This document shows positions 12,632-23,228 of a DNA stretch of 64,000 nucleotides, one piece after another. The stretch is from assembly GCA_037576195.1 (NCBI GenBank), contig CM075101.1, positions 30,194,001 to 30,258,000 of the forward strand. The letters run 5' to 3'. This DNA is from Phytoseiulus persimilis (taxonomy: Eukaryota; Arthropoda; Arachnida; Mesostigmata; Phytoseiidae). The notes under the pieces were generated by a model. It was not told where the DNA came from and made no database searches. It worked only from the letters and a program-made list of their open reading frames with translations. How positions within the stretch are numbered: the first letter of the stretch is position 1; each line of letters starts with the position of its first letter. Position numbers and translations under genes: made by a program.

Positions 12632-12659
12632 TCTATATATATATACATATATATATACA
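12632..12659 (+). repeat. TA-rich simple repeat
   Basis: Imperfect (TA)n with TATC and ACAT interruptions, preceded by CTAT repeats. Confidence 0.8.
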
Positions 12660-13549
12660 AACATCGACTGCGGTCGAGCAGGACTTTAAGTTTTTCCCAT
12701 CGGAATCGTGTTCAGGGTGCCCATGGGGGGTATTACTGCTGCCGGCCGATTGGCTGGAAAGACAACTGACAGCCTTGGTACCCGAATCTCCAAACGGTCA
12801 TAAACAGTGATGAAAATGATTGTGAGTCATGGTGAGTATGGCAAACGATGAAAATAGCAAATACGGCTGAGCAACGACAACAATAAAATGGAGCAGCAAC
12901 AGGGGTAGAGTATTAAATTAGGTTGTACACCCGATCCGGGTTTCTTCACACTCTTTGACAACGGTCAGGATCGAAAGAAATGATGGTGCTCTGAGCGAGT
13001 GAAACTGAATCTACCCCGCGAGCATTAAAAATGAGAGGAGAGACTCATTCCAAGAAACACTTATAGAATGCAAAAAGATCACACAGAGCTATAAGCTGAA
13101 AGTTCAAGAGCATGATACGCGAACGAAGGTATGAAAATGAGAGAGGCAGTTTTGTTTACGAGAATCCAGGTCAGAATCATGGTTGTATTTTTCGACCGGC
13201 TCGAACCTGAGCAAAACTCGGTTCAGAGAGTAATTCAACTCAGGACTCCGGATCTTTTATGATACTCATTTCAGGACTGAGTGAGTTGTCGATGTTGCTA
13301 GCACTCGGCTTGCCTACTTTCTCCGGCTGATTTGTTGTAGGGAATATCAAGTAGAATATACCTGGCTCTTATCATGTGTAAATACCTTAACTTTGAGAAG
13401 CTGACATGGAGTTAAATACGAATCAAATAAATATATCGCATGTTGATACCAAACAAGATGAGTCGCAGTCTCAACCTCCACTTTCTATCATCATTAAGGG
13501 CTGAAGTGATTCCGCAAAAAGTGGTGAGCATATCAAGCGTGGCTCATTA

Positions 13550-14032
13550 TCACCCAGACCCTGATCCAATGTGGAACACAATGGGCAACTTTCCAGGCTG
13601 TGATTCCCGAAAAAATGTGATCTCTAATCTGATCTCTTCCACGTAGTTCATGCGAGTGTCTATTACTTCTCGCATATGGAAGCGGCGTGGACTGCACAGC
13701 GCGAGGTCATCGGCATACATGATTGTCGCCATTTGGCCGTGATCGTCTTCGGATTCGGCTGCGAGATTAGCTTTCGGAGGTCGGGTCGTTCCCTTGTTTG
13801 GACCCATAGGCTCGCGCGAGTGTTCATCAGGCTCCATCATCGAGGACAGGACAGTTTGTAAATACGCTCGGGGGCAGCGAGTATGTGAGTGACCGAACAC
13901 CGTAGATCGACCGCGAATGGAGACTGTAGACGAAGCTGGCTTCGTACGTCGCTCGGCAGAGACGACGCGTGATAAAGCCGAGCGACGGGGTTTGTGGCAT
14001 GATTCGGGACGCTTATAAGCAGCCCAAGGCAC
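13550..14032 (-). mobile_element. Possible reverse-transcriptase relic (non-LTR type)
   Basis: A 160-codon minus-strand open frame contains ATIMYADDLALCSP. This has the shape of the catalytic YADD block of reverse transcriptases (A-x-x-Y-A-D-D-x-A-L), followed at the expected spacing by an amphipathic helix-like stretch and a Glu-rich segment. The upstream part does not show the other conserved RT blocks, there is no endonuclease or RNase H, and the frame stops shortly after. If real, it is a short decayed fragment of a LINE-like element. The match is a single short motif, so chance cannot be excluded. Confidence 0.35.
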
Positions 14033-16142
14033 AGGAAACTTAGCGAAATCTGACTCGGTGAATCACCCTGCCTCGGACACTTTTCGCTCCGCTTTGGATG
14101 AAGGCTGAGGCGATGCGCCGCCGAGCGAAATCCCGAGGAAAGTTGGGAGCCCGACCAAAGAGATTCAATTCATAACTCTCTGAACCAGGAGCCATGAGAT
14201 TGCAGGTTTACTCTCTTCCGTAAATGCGTCTGGAGGCGTCCCTTGTTGCCTCCATTTGATAACGCTTGGCCGACCGGGGAGGCTGAAATCCCACGAGTCA
14301 CAGGCCCTCACCCAGCCAAGGTTCTCAGCTTTCCTCTGTATTTCACTCGAATAAACAAGAATCCGAGCCGACGGGGCTGGATAGATGTCTCATTTCATGT
14401 AGGGGGCTGCTCGGAGAAAAATGTAGAGTGAAATGAAACCGAAGATTAGTTTTTTCGGTACCAGTATGTTCAGCGGCACGACGTGTCCTCCCAGATCGTA
14501 TCGTGATTTCAAGTGCATTGAAATCTCCGTTCATTGGCGGAGCGGCCGAAGAGAACAGTGTTCAACGATGACTCGCGTCTCTCTCCGTTGTGGCATAGTA
14601 TCTCGAGGGAGGATTCCTTCCGCGGGTACTAAGCCTGTATACCTAGTTTTGAGATCAGAAGAGCTCAAGTGTCCCGTGTTCCCGGCTTGTGCCGCCCGTT
14701 TTCCTTGCGGCAGACGCTCAGTAGCAGTATTCCCCGATAGTTTCTCGCCATGACCCATATACTCCGCTCGACTTCTGCGGTGCCCAGCATCCCAATGAGA
14801 AAATTTGGAGCCTGAGCTTTCCAGATTCGAATTTCCGGTAATTATTCCGAAACTGTTGAACGTTGCTGATTCTCCGGAAGAGCTGCATAACTCGTCAACC
14901 GCATCCATGGGTAGTTCGGCGATAGTCAATCTCCATGACACCAAAACTCCACCATGACTGGGTCATTTGCCCAACTTCGGGAAACACTGCTCTCCCGTCC
15001 ACCCTTACCCTCGCGGCAATTCATCGGGCTATCCATGTCCGCTCCCCGATACTACGCTCTCGTGAATAAAGGAGAAAAGCGATTTTCCCGGAGTAAACCT
15101 TCGTTTCACCGACCAGAGCAGGGATTTGTCATGAAACCAGACCAAGTCGCCAAATTGAGATTTGCAAGCTCCTCACTGGAACCGCTCGGTTGGGATCAGC
15201 CGTATTCTCCTGATCGCCCGTCGGAAATACTAGAAGAGAGCCAGTGACAAATCGGGAGACAATAGAGGGAAGGTTTGAAACTGGCTAAACTAACTTGTCC
15301 CAAGCGTTATATCCCCGCTCGTGATACACTCATTTGAATGTGAGTCAGTATGTATGACGGGTGGCGCCGATTCACGACAGCGGTGAGCCAACCTTCTCGT
15401 TTTGAACAGTTCAGCAGTGACCTGAAGCTGCTGTTGACTGATGCGGAGCCAGCTTCCACGAATCGGCCGACGACAGCATCGGAGGCGCGAGAAGTAATTT
15501 CGCACTGATCCATGCCCTTTCTGAGGCCGACGAAGCGATCAGCACGCAGCATTTTGCTTTTCCGCGATGGCCGTCCTCGATGATTCGAGATGATTGACAT
15601 TCCTACAAAATGAGCCGAATAGAGTGCTCAACGAGCCCAATCTAAAACTCGACAGAGCCGGTGGCCAATATTCGTAGAGCACCGCGACGCCCAACGTTCT
15701 AATTGATTCGAGTCGGCGAATCTTCAATGCGGGACCCTCGCTACGAACGATGCCCGTTGTAGTCCGTGAAACAAACGAACTCCACCAAGTCGGTTCCTGC
15801 TCATTGGATCGAAGTCATCCCGTTTCGCAGACTCCCAAATTGATGAGTCAGAACACTCCGCGACAAGCGTCGGAATGGTATCGGAGAGCTCGTCCTCGAA
15901 TTCGTCGAGAGGGGGATGTCGGAAGATCAGTATCGAGTTCGTCTCGGAAGCCATGAGGTCATCGGAAGTCCTGAGAAACGTGGGTTGGTTAGCAGAGACT
16001 GACTGACAAGAGTGAGGAGGTCGTTGTCCGCCGACGCCTTGTCCTTCCTCCGAAAGCTGTGAGCACAGCCTTGATAAAGAAGCCCAACTCATCGTTTCAC
16101 TCAGAGCAGGACGTTCGGAGCAGATATCCGCCTTGCCTCACC
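14033..16142. other. Intergenic sequence, no supported gene
   Basis: Short open frames on both strands without domains, signal peptides or linked splice sites. If the RT fragment is real, part of this stretch could be more of the same decayed element, but I see no further motif. Confidence 0.45.
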
Positions 16143-19100
16143 ATGTCTCATTCGAAGGCACTCATCTTCTTTGTGATCGCACCATTCCTCACATCAGGTA
16201 TGTAGCGTGTAAGCGCACAAAGGACTTTCGAGACGGTTCGGATTTTTCCCTCCGCAGCGAAGTTGGAATCACGGGGAGCGTGGCTTACGAACGTCTCGAT
16301 CCAACCGCTTGTCGATAGTTTCCCGGACTTTCCGAGTCGATAGAACGCATCTCTCGCGGTGGACGCAGACTCTCAGACTGGACTGGCTCGAAGATGAATA
16401 TTTGACGCCTGTTCTTGTAGTCTGTCGGGCCTCCTTTGGGAGCCCATCAGTCAGATATTTTTCGAGAGACGAAGACAAACTTCCGCGTTTATAATGCAAG
16501 ACACATGGCGGTGTGTAGGAGAACGGGAGTCCTTTCGGAAGGGAAACGGAGTGGAGAATCCTATGTGGGGCGCCGCCTGCAGGTGGCGGAGCCTCTGAAG
16601 CCGTCTCTGGAACGATCGCAGCACAGAATGGAAAACCTGAAGCTCTGCTCGAGAGCTACATGGCAGAGATTCGTCGCCTTCAAAGATCCCCGTGGAAGTC
16701 TAGAAAGTGCAGTGAACGTGCCGACTCTCCTGGGACGGTCCGACTGACAGCCCGATGATCGATCCGGAATGCTGACGTGCTACGTTCCATCAGAACCCGA
16801 CTCGTGCCGCGGGCTGGTTTCATTTTGGTTGTCGCGAAAAGCTCGAAAACATCGTGGAGGCGCCTCAAACGCCGAGGGTCTTCAGAGCAGAAAGACAGCG
16901 TAATGCTTCTCAGGATGTCATGAGTTCCCTTGGTCTCGTTTAAGGGGTTCTGGCTTTTGATTCCAGGTCAGCTGAACATAAACCTACAACTCCGCGATCC
17001 GCGTAACGCTTTCGCGCCTCTTCTGCGACAACCGACGCCCCCTCTGTCATCGTTGCCACCTCCGGCATCTCTTCAAGCTCGGCAACCTCCGCCTCCGAAA
17101 CCAGTGTCGTCGCCGATCGAGCCGATGTTGCCACCTCTGTCTTCACCCGGATCGCCACCGCCGTCGGCGTCCTCTAACGAATTGCTGCCAGTTGAAGGAA
17201 CTCTCGGCCCCACGGTGTCGATCACTTCGGGGAACCGAGGAGATAATCTCGGCAGACTCGTGTTCATTGATGCCGGGCAGCTCGCGCAAAGAGTCAATTC
17301 TTTCTGGTCGTTGGTTGGAGACATCAACCAGCGACTGGACAGAAGGCCGAAACCTTTGTGCAGGAAACATGTTTGCCACGATGTTTCCCTGGACCTACAA
17401 AGGTGATTCACTGAAAATGTTAGATGGTGAATTGGGCCGGGAGTATGACTCGGGCCTGGGACCGCTGATTCCAATTCAGGATCAGGGGCACCATTCGTGG
17501 TTTCTGCGGTTTCCGCGTGAAAAAGCGGGATGAGACTGGAGGTTCGGGAACTTTGAACTTCACTTCAAGTCCGTCAACTTCGGTCCGTCGGAAATCACGA
17601 GATGCTCTCTATTTACTAGATCAATCACTAGATCCACCAAGTTGAACAATTTATCATTTCGCAACAGTCTCCCACCGGGCGCCTTCCGTATTTCCATGGA
17701 TTGATGGATGGCGGTCGAACGCTCGAGTTTCCAGGCCCTGATAGGTACCAATAGGTCGAATGTCAGAGGAGCGTCCCAACTCCTGGCGTGAAAGACGCTC
17801 TAGGACATACTTTTCTAAAATTCATTCCAGGCAATGCTGCGAGCTCGCCGGTGTTTGCTGCCATCGACATTCCACACTTCATCACGCGGTGAGTTGCCAC
17901 ATCCAGCCAAATGGAGATGAGGAGTAGAACGCAACTGACTGCGTCGAATCAGATTACTCGATGGAGCGTCGAAATCTTCTTCAACTCTTCGTCTCTGGCG
18001 TGACTTTAACTCTGCTCAGACTCATTGTTCCTTGGCCAGCCGCAGAGATCACTCAGCAGCTTCGAGTGGATAATGTCTCACCCGATGATGGCGCAAGCGC
18101 CTCCCACACTTGCGGCTCACCAGCCACGATTGTTCCATGTATAACATATCGTGCTAAAGGCCGACTAGCCTACCATTGAGCCTTCCAGCTTGGGAGAGAA
18201 ATCTTACAGCGGGCCGTACTCCTGGAGTCCGCCGCTAAGGATCGACAGATTGAAGATCATGCCACCGAGGATGAGCTCGACCCTGGATTTTCTATTCCCG
18301 ATTCAAATTATGCGTTCGTTGTTTCAGGCTGTCCACGAACCTGTAGCTCATTAGAAGACGAAGAGAACAACGGAATTCTCCTAGCTTTGGGACAGATTCT
18401 GGTCACTCCCAGAATCGAGAGCAAGGGGCATATTTATCGATTCGGAAGAACATGACACATATTCGATCTGGATCTCACTTCGAGGTGCTCCCACGAAAGC
18501 TCTCGTGAAAGTCGCCCCTCGGGTGACTTTGTTACGCTTTTTGTTACCCGAGGAGCTCCATTCGACAACTCACATCCATGAATCTTCAAGAGCTGTCCGT
18601 GACTCATATGTTCCGATGTATTCCGTAATTTCATGATTTCCTTATGAGGAGCAATAAACTTCTGAAAGCGTTGCTGTGCTTCACTCCGTTTGCGTCAGAA
18701 GTCTCCTTCTTTCGCTCTTTCTCACTTTCGCGCCGTCACGACTCCGAAATTCGGAAAGAGATTGGGCGGGCCGTCGGTAGATCGCCGTGATTTTCCCATC
18801 AACATTGGCGTTCGGCCGAAAAAGGCCAGGCGAATTCCTGGATCGCGTTGTTGTTTCTTGAAATGCTTCCAAGAATCTGTCTGCCCGAAGTCTACTCGGA
18901 ATAGGAGCCATGAACGTAAAGAACTCACGTGTTTCCGAAGTTCGTTCAACCCAATGCAGCAGTGTAAGGATGAGTCAATAGGCGAAACAACAAATTCGGA
19001 TATCGCAACAAAATCATTCGCGTTTTTAGATTAGTCGGTGAGCTTGAAAAGATGGTATGGGACTCTGATCTCGCCAGAAAGAATGTTTGCGTCAGAGACC

Positions 19101-19939
19101 GAGCGCAGAATCGATGACAAAAGGAGGAGGATGCGTTGAAACAAGTCAGAAAGATGGTGCTTCGGAATGCGTAGATCACATGGGGTCTTTCACCATAAAT
19201 TCTATTCGCAGGAGTGCGACAATCGCCGTATGGTACCACCGACGAAAGTCCGCCGAGTAAACTGGTGGCGGTTTGCCGGTCCGTTCTTCCTCAAACAGTG
19301 GTCGAGTGTTAGTTGATCGCTGTGGGGGAATCTCTGCTAGAAATCAAGTAACGTCAGACAGATTCAACGAAGTGCGCAGATAGCTGCCTCGCCAGGCGGC
19401 TATCGATGTTGGAGACTACGACGGGCTCGATGGAACTCACACACATACATCCTTCCGTCGATCCGTCCAATCCACAAGAGAGTGACGTTTATCTTTATTG
19501 CTACGCACCCGGTGATTTGCAGCGGTGTTTTGTCGTCCGATCTTCAACTGCGTAGGGACCGGCGCTCATTTGCCAGCATCCCAAACGCCAGCTCGCTCAA
19601 CCATCTGACCAACCGGCGGCGTCAAGGACAGGTCAGTCCACATTGCTTCGGAGTTTACATCCGCCGCGAGCAAGAGCTTCCTCCGATCGTCTTTCCAGAA
19701 TTCCTGCGCGCGGTTCCGATCCGTTCCCGAATAACAATTCTGCAACGCAGTTTCTGCGTATCGCGTATCAGACAGCTCTTGGAAGAGAGCTAAAGACGCC
19801 GACATGGATCGATATTCCGTCGAGTGGAAGAATAGGAGGAGATGAAAATGATGTTATTCACTCTGCTCCTGACCGCCAGAGTGCTGAGCTTTCAGTCGCT
19901 CGGTTTCTGCTTCCCAGAAGAGTGAGGCACCGTGATTGA
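16143..19939 (+). CDS. Tentative secreted proline-rich protein gene, exon chain incomplete
   Basis: The first exon (16143-16197) starts with ATG and encodes a signal peptide (MSHSKALIFFVIAPFLTSG) up to a GTATGT donor. Exon 2 (16967-17402, acceptor ATTCCAG) joins in phase and encodes a Pro/Ser-rich region, then a helical segment and a Cys-containing basic end. Its GTGATT donor leaves phase 2. The best candidate last exon is 19699-19939, after CTTTCCAG, with phase 2 entry and a stop at 19937-19939. It encodes a polar domain containing the IDIP motif. Other open candidate exons between them are 17831-17888 and 18194-18455, the latter an acidic open stretch after CTTCCAG. They cannot all be placed without transcript data. 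Family unknown. The secretion call rests on the first exon only. Confidence 0.4.
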
Positions 19940-20711
19940 GAAGCCTCGTAGGAGAGCGCCAACTAGGATCGAAGCCTCACCGAACTTTTAGCGTGCATCT
20001 GTTCTGCTTAATGCTTGTGATTGGACACTAATGTTCATCAGAATACGTGGCTCATCACGTTGATACCTCTCTAACTGCTCTCCCCCACTCCGATTCTTAA
20101 GGTGCTAAAGCTGTGCGTTAACTCAGTTCCAACCGGCTGAACCACCTCCGCGGATCGAGACTGAGTCCGAAATATTCCTGGACGGCTCAAGATCTCACTT
20201 GGAGTCGAAATTCTTAACCCTGGAGTAGACTCAGGGATCCGAGCATGGATGTGTTAGACGACTCTGTTTCTCCTCCATCGCTTTGCATACACACACATAA
20301 ATGTATACGAAGGAGGTCGCCGAGTCTCCACTGAACAGGGGGAAGCATGCCGTTTCTAAGCAAGAACTCGAGACTCATAGCTCCGACAACGTCATCATCG
20401 TTGGAGGAAGATTGCGCGAGCGTGAGACCTTCCTGCTGGTGCCGTGCGGCAAATCGTTCCCTATCGGTACTCCGCTAGAGATTGGCACGAAACCCGCGCT
20501 GACCGTGGCGGGTGGCGCTCGGTGACCCATGCGCCTTGTTCAAGAATCAATGAACATTCCACTCGGTTGCTTTTGAATTTCCCCTCGGATGCCCTCTGAA
20601 TGCAATCACTGCGGCTGCATCCTCGTCCTGAAGCTGTCATCTTGTCCTCCTGTTTCTTGGATTGAAATCCTGTCCGTCCCGTTGCGACAAGGGGAACCTG
20701 ACCTAATCCAG

Positions 20712-21179
20712 GCTGGGACGCAATCCTCGACACCGCTGATCGAACAGCCGAGCTCTCACACTCAGAGCCCAGATTCCGAAGACGACGCGTCTGCTCTGAC
20801 CAGTCATTCGAGTCAGCTGATCCCCTCTTCACGGACGAAGAACTCCCGAACCCAGTTTACTAAGTTCCTGGAATCCACGCAGAAAATCCTTCGGTTCGCC
20901 GATGACTTTTGGAACAGTGGAAAAAAAAGAAGCATACCAATCTGGAGTTTGCAGTGCTAATTGTATTCAGATCAATCCCATAATCGTCGTCGTATCATTT
21001 TACAGCGATTCGACTGTTTTTGTAGTGTCATATCGTAGAAACTACTTGCTGGCATTGGTTTGGAATTGGTTAAACTCATATCTCTTTGATTTCATTCGTT
21101 TCTAAATTCATAAATAAGGCATGTAATATATACACAAAATCAAACTTGAATTTCATTATGCTAAGCTAGATGAAATAAA
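20712..21179 (+). CDS. Possible terminal exon and 3' UTR of a plus-strand gene
   Basis: After a good acceptor (CCTAATCCAG, ending 20711) two plus-strand frames stay open. One runs to a stop at 20861-20863 (WDAILDTADRTAELSHSEPR...), the other to 20960. Both look protein-like, so the frame cannot be chosen. AT-rich sequence follows, with AATAAA at 21174-21179, as expected of a 3' UTR. Upstream, about 20350-20524 is also open and protein-like and may be the preceding exon. No function can be assigned. Confidence 0.3.
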
Positions 21180-21604
21180 TATGAAACGGATTTCAGTTTT
21201 GTTGATGTTTTCTAGTGGCCATGGTCGCCATGGCTGATGCTGCCGCTTGATTTGATGGTGGATCCATTTTTGTCCGCAAGATGAGCGACCACTGCGATCA
21301 TCATCATCGTCGTCGTCTTGATCAGCAATTTTCAGGCCTCTCCCGCGCCAAAGCCAAGCTTTCCAGCTTCATGAAAACTCGGAATTCCAGGTTCCGGATA
21401 TTTTTTTGGTTTTTATCTTTGCAGAATCTGCCCTGAAGAGGACATCGAAGCGAGCTGGAAGAGGAAGTGATACCGGGAATCGAAGATAGGGAGAATTTGG
21501 GTATCTGCGGAGCTTCACGCAGCAGTGCGTATCGGCGGCAGGAAGACAGAACAGTGACAGCTCGAAGATGTTTGGGTTTTTGAAGCAGACACCGTGAGAA
21601 GCCT

Positions 21605-23228
21605 TCAGTAGTCGTCGGAAGAAGGCGCCATCGGATACAGGAACGCGGTTTGACGATCGGAGCCGAGCTCATTCTCAGCTGAGCAGGAGTAACCTCCCAT
21701 GTCTTCCCATCGGATATTTTTGATCTCGAGATCGCCATTGTCGAGGATGCGGAAGCGATTACTGTTTTGTTCGGTAACAGATTGTTTGGTATCTTCGTTG
21801 TACCAGTTGAGTGCAACGTTTGAGCCTTGGGCGCGGCAGACCAGCACAACATCCATTCCGGAGGTGGCAAGCTTGTTGTGGGTCCACATGGTGATGCGGG
21901 CCGGGGAGACTGCAACGAACACGACTCGGTCAGAACATCGCCTCTCAACGGGAGCTGTCAGATCAGATACTCGTTTGAATTCCGAGCCACAAGCTTAAAT
22001 CAAGCACTTGTACTCACCAGCATTGTAATGCATCGATTTCTTTGTGGGATTTCTGCATCGAGGCGCCGGGATGAGGTTCGGAGCTCGAGACAGCCGAAGC
22101 TTGTAGCTGGCGGATTGGGTTTCTTCGGGAGTGGCTGCTACACAGGTGTACTCAGCTTCATCCGCAAAAGATGCGCAGTCGATGAACAATTTCGATTTCA
22201 CCTCGGTGAGAGAAAATCCTTTCTTGAGGTGGCTCTCCTGGGTGAAGACGTTCGACCCGTACACGCCATCCTGGAACCGACAAAGAGATCAATTCCCGTT
22301 AGTTATTCGAACAGGCCTCGCGAGTCGGGTCGTCCCCGATTCCGTTGTTAACATTCCTCCTCGGTAAGGATTGTCCCGTACCTGAGGGAGCTTTTCGCCG
22401 TTCTTCAGCCAATAGATGACAGCGGGCTTCGGACCGAAGGCGATGCACTCGAGGATCGCTTGATCGTCTTGAAAGACCGTTTCTCGGGGGCCGGATACAT
22501 TCGCTTGGAGTCGGTAGTACCCAGAGAGGCTTCCTGAGGAAGGAGAACACTCCGTAAGGAAACGCGACCGTATATTTCAGCTGATCACCAGCGCTACAGT
22601 ACGGTCTTCCATTGGTTAGCGTATGAGAGAGGGTTGAGGCCTCTGGAGCCAGTCAGCAGCACCACGTGTACTTCGCCCGGCGCGCTACCTTGAGCAAGTC
22701 GGAAAGGTTCGAGAACTTTCTTTCGTTCCGAGGACGTTCTGTCATCGGCCGATTGAGGAAAACGATGATTATTTGGACACTTTCAAGCAGAAAGATAGCC
22801 ATTGCGATTGATTCCCGAAACTCAAGCGAGATGGCGCGAACTAATGCACGTGGAGCCGTCGGCTCAAAAGTAACGGAAGCGATTCTCGCGAAGGGATGCG
22901 GAAGAGCCAACCGGAATCGCCGAATTCCTGCCGCTGAGGGCACAGGGCCGCCGCAGCGGCAGAAACCTCACCGTCACGCGGGAAAGTCGACCCAGAGAAA
23001 AGATCAAAAATACTCACGGCCGCTGCGTTGGAGTCCAGCTCGGCTCTGACGAGTGAACAGGAACTGTTGAGGACGGTCGGATTCGATTCTCCGCAGGTCT
23101 CGGGGCATGAGACGGGCGCGCGGAATAACGAATGCTGTGGTGGTCAGAGGTGCAACGCTGATCAGCACAGCGCCAACCGTAACGATCCAACGGAGCAAGC
23201 TGGAGTCCTGGTTCAGCCGAATGCTCAT
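21605..23228 (-). CDS. ImpL2: ImpL2-like secreted protein with two Ig domains
   Basis: Exons (minus) 23018-23228, 22382-22533, 22018-22270 and 21605-21909 join in phases 1, 0, 1 into 921 nt, 306 residues. Residues 1-33 are a signal peptide. A basic linker follows, then Ig domain 1 (Cys100, Trp112, Cys164 with DEAEYTC) and Ig domain 2 (Cys230, Trp241, Cys281 with WEDMGGYSC). The C-terminal pattern WEDMG-Y-C, then N-x-x-G, then F-x-YP and an acidic end matches Drosophila ImpL2 and its relatives. Drosophila ImpL2 is a secreted binding protein for insulin-like peptides that restrains insulin signalling and growth. By homology this protein should sequester insulin-like or relaxin-like peptides in the haemolymph. 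Donors are GTGAGT, GTACGG and GTGAGT; acceptors are CCTCAG, TTCCAG and TTGCAG. A TATA-rich block at about 23788-23796 lies upstream. I found no clear polyadenylation signal. Confidence 0.85.

Larger units (their letters stand above)
11437..13549. other. Noncoding sequence downstream of the two-span gene
   Basis: AT-richer than its surroundings in its second half and no supported open frame. It contains a (GATC)n run at about 11476-11496, a TATA-rich run at about 12635-12659 and AATAAA motifs at 12882 and 13426. It could include a long 3' UTR of the gene that ends at 11436. Confidence 0.5.
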
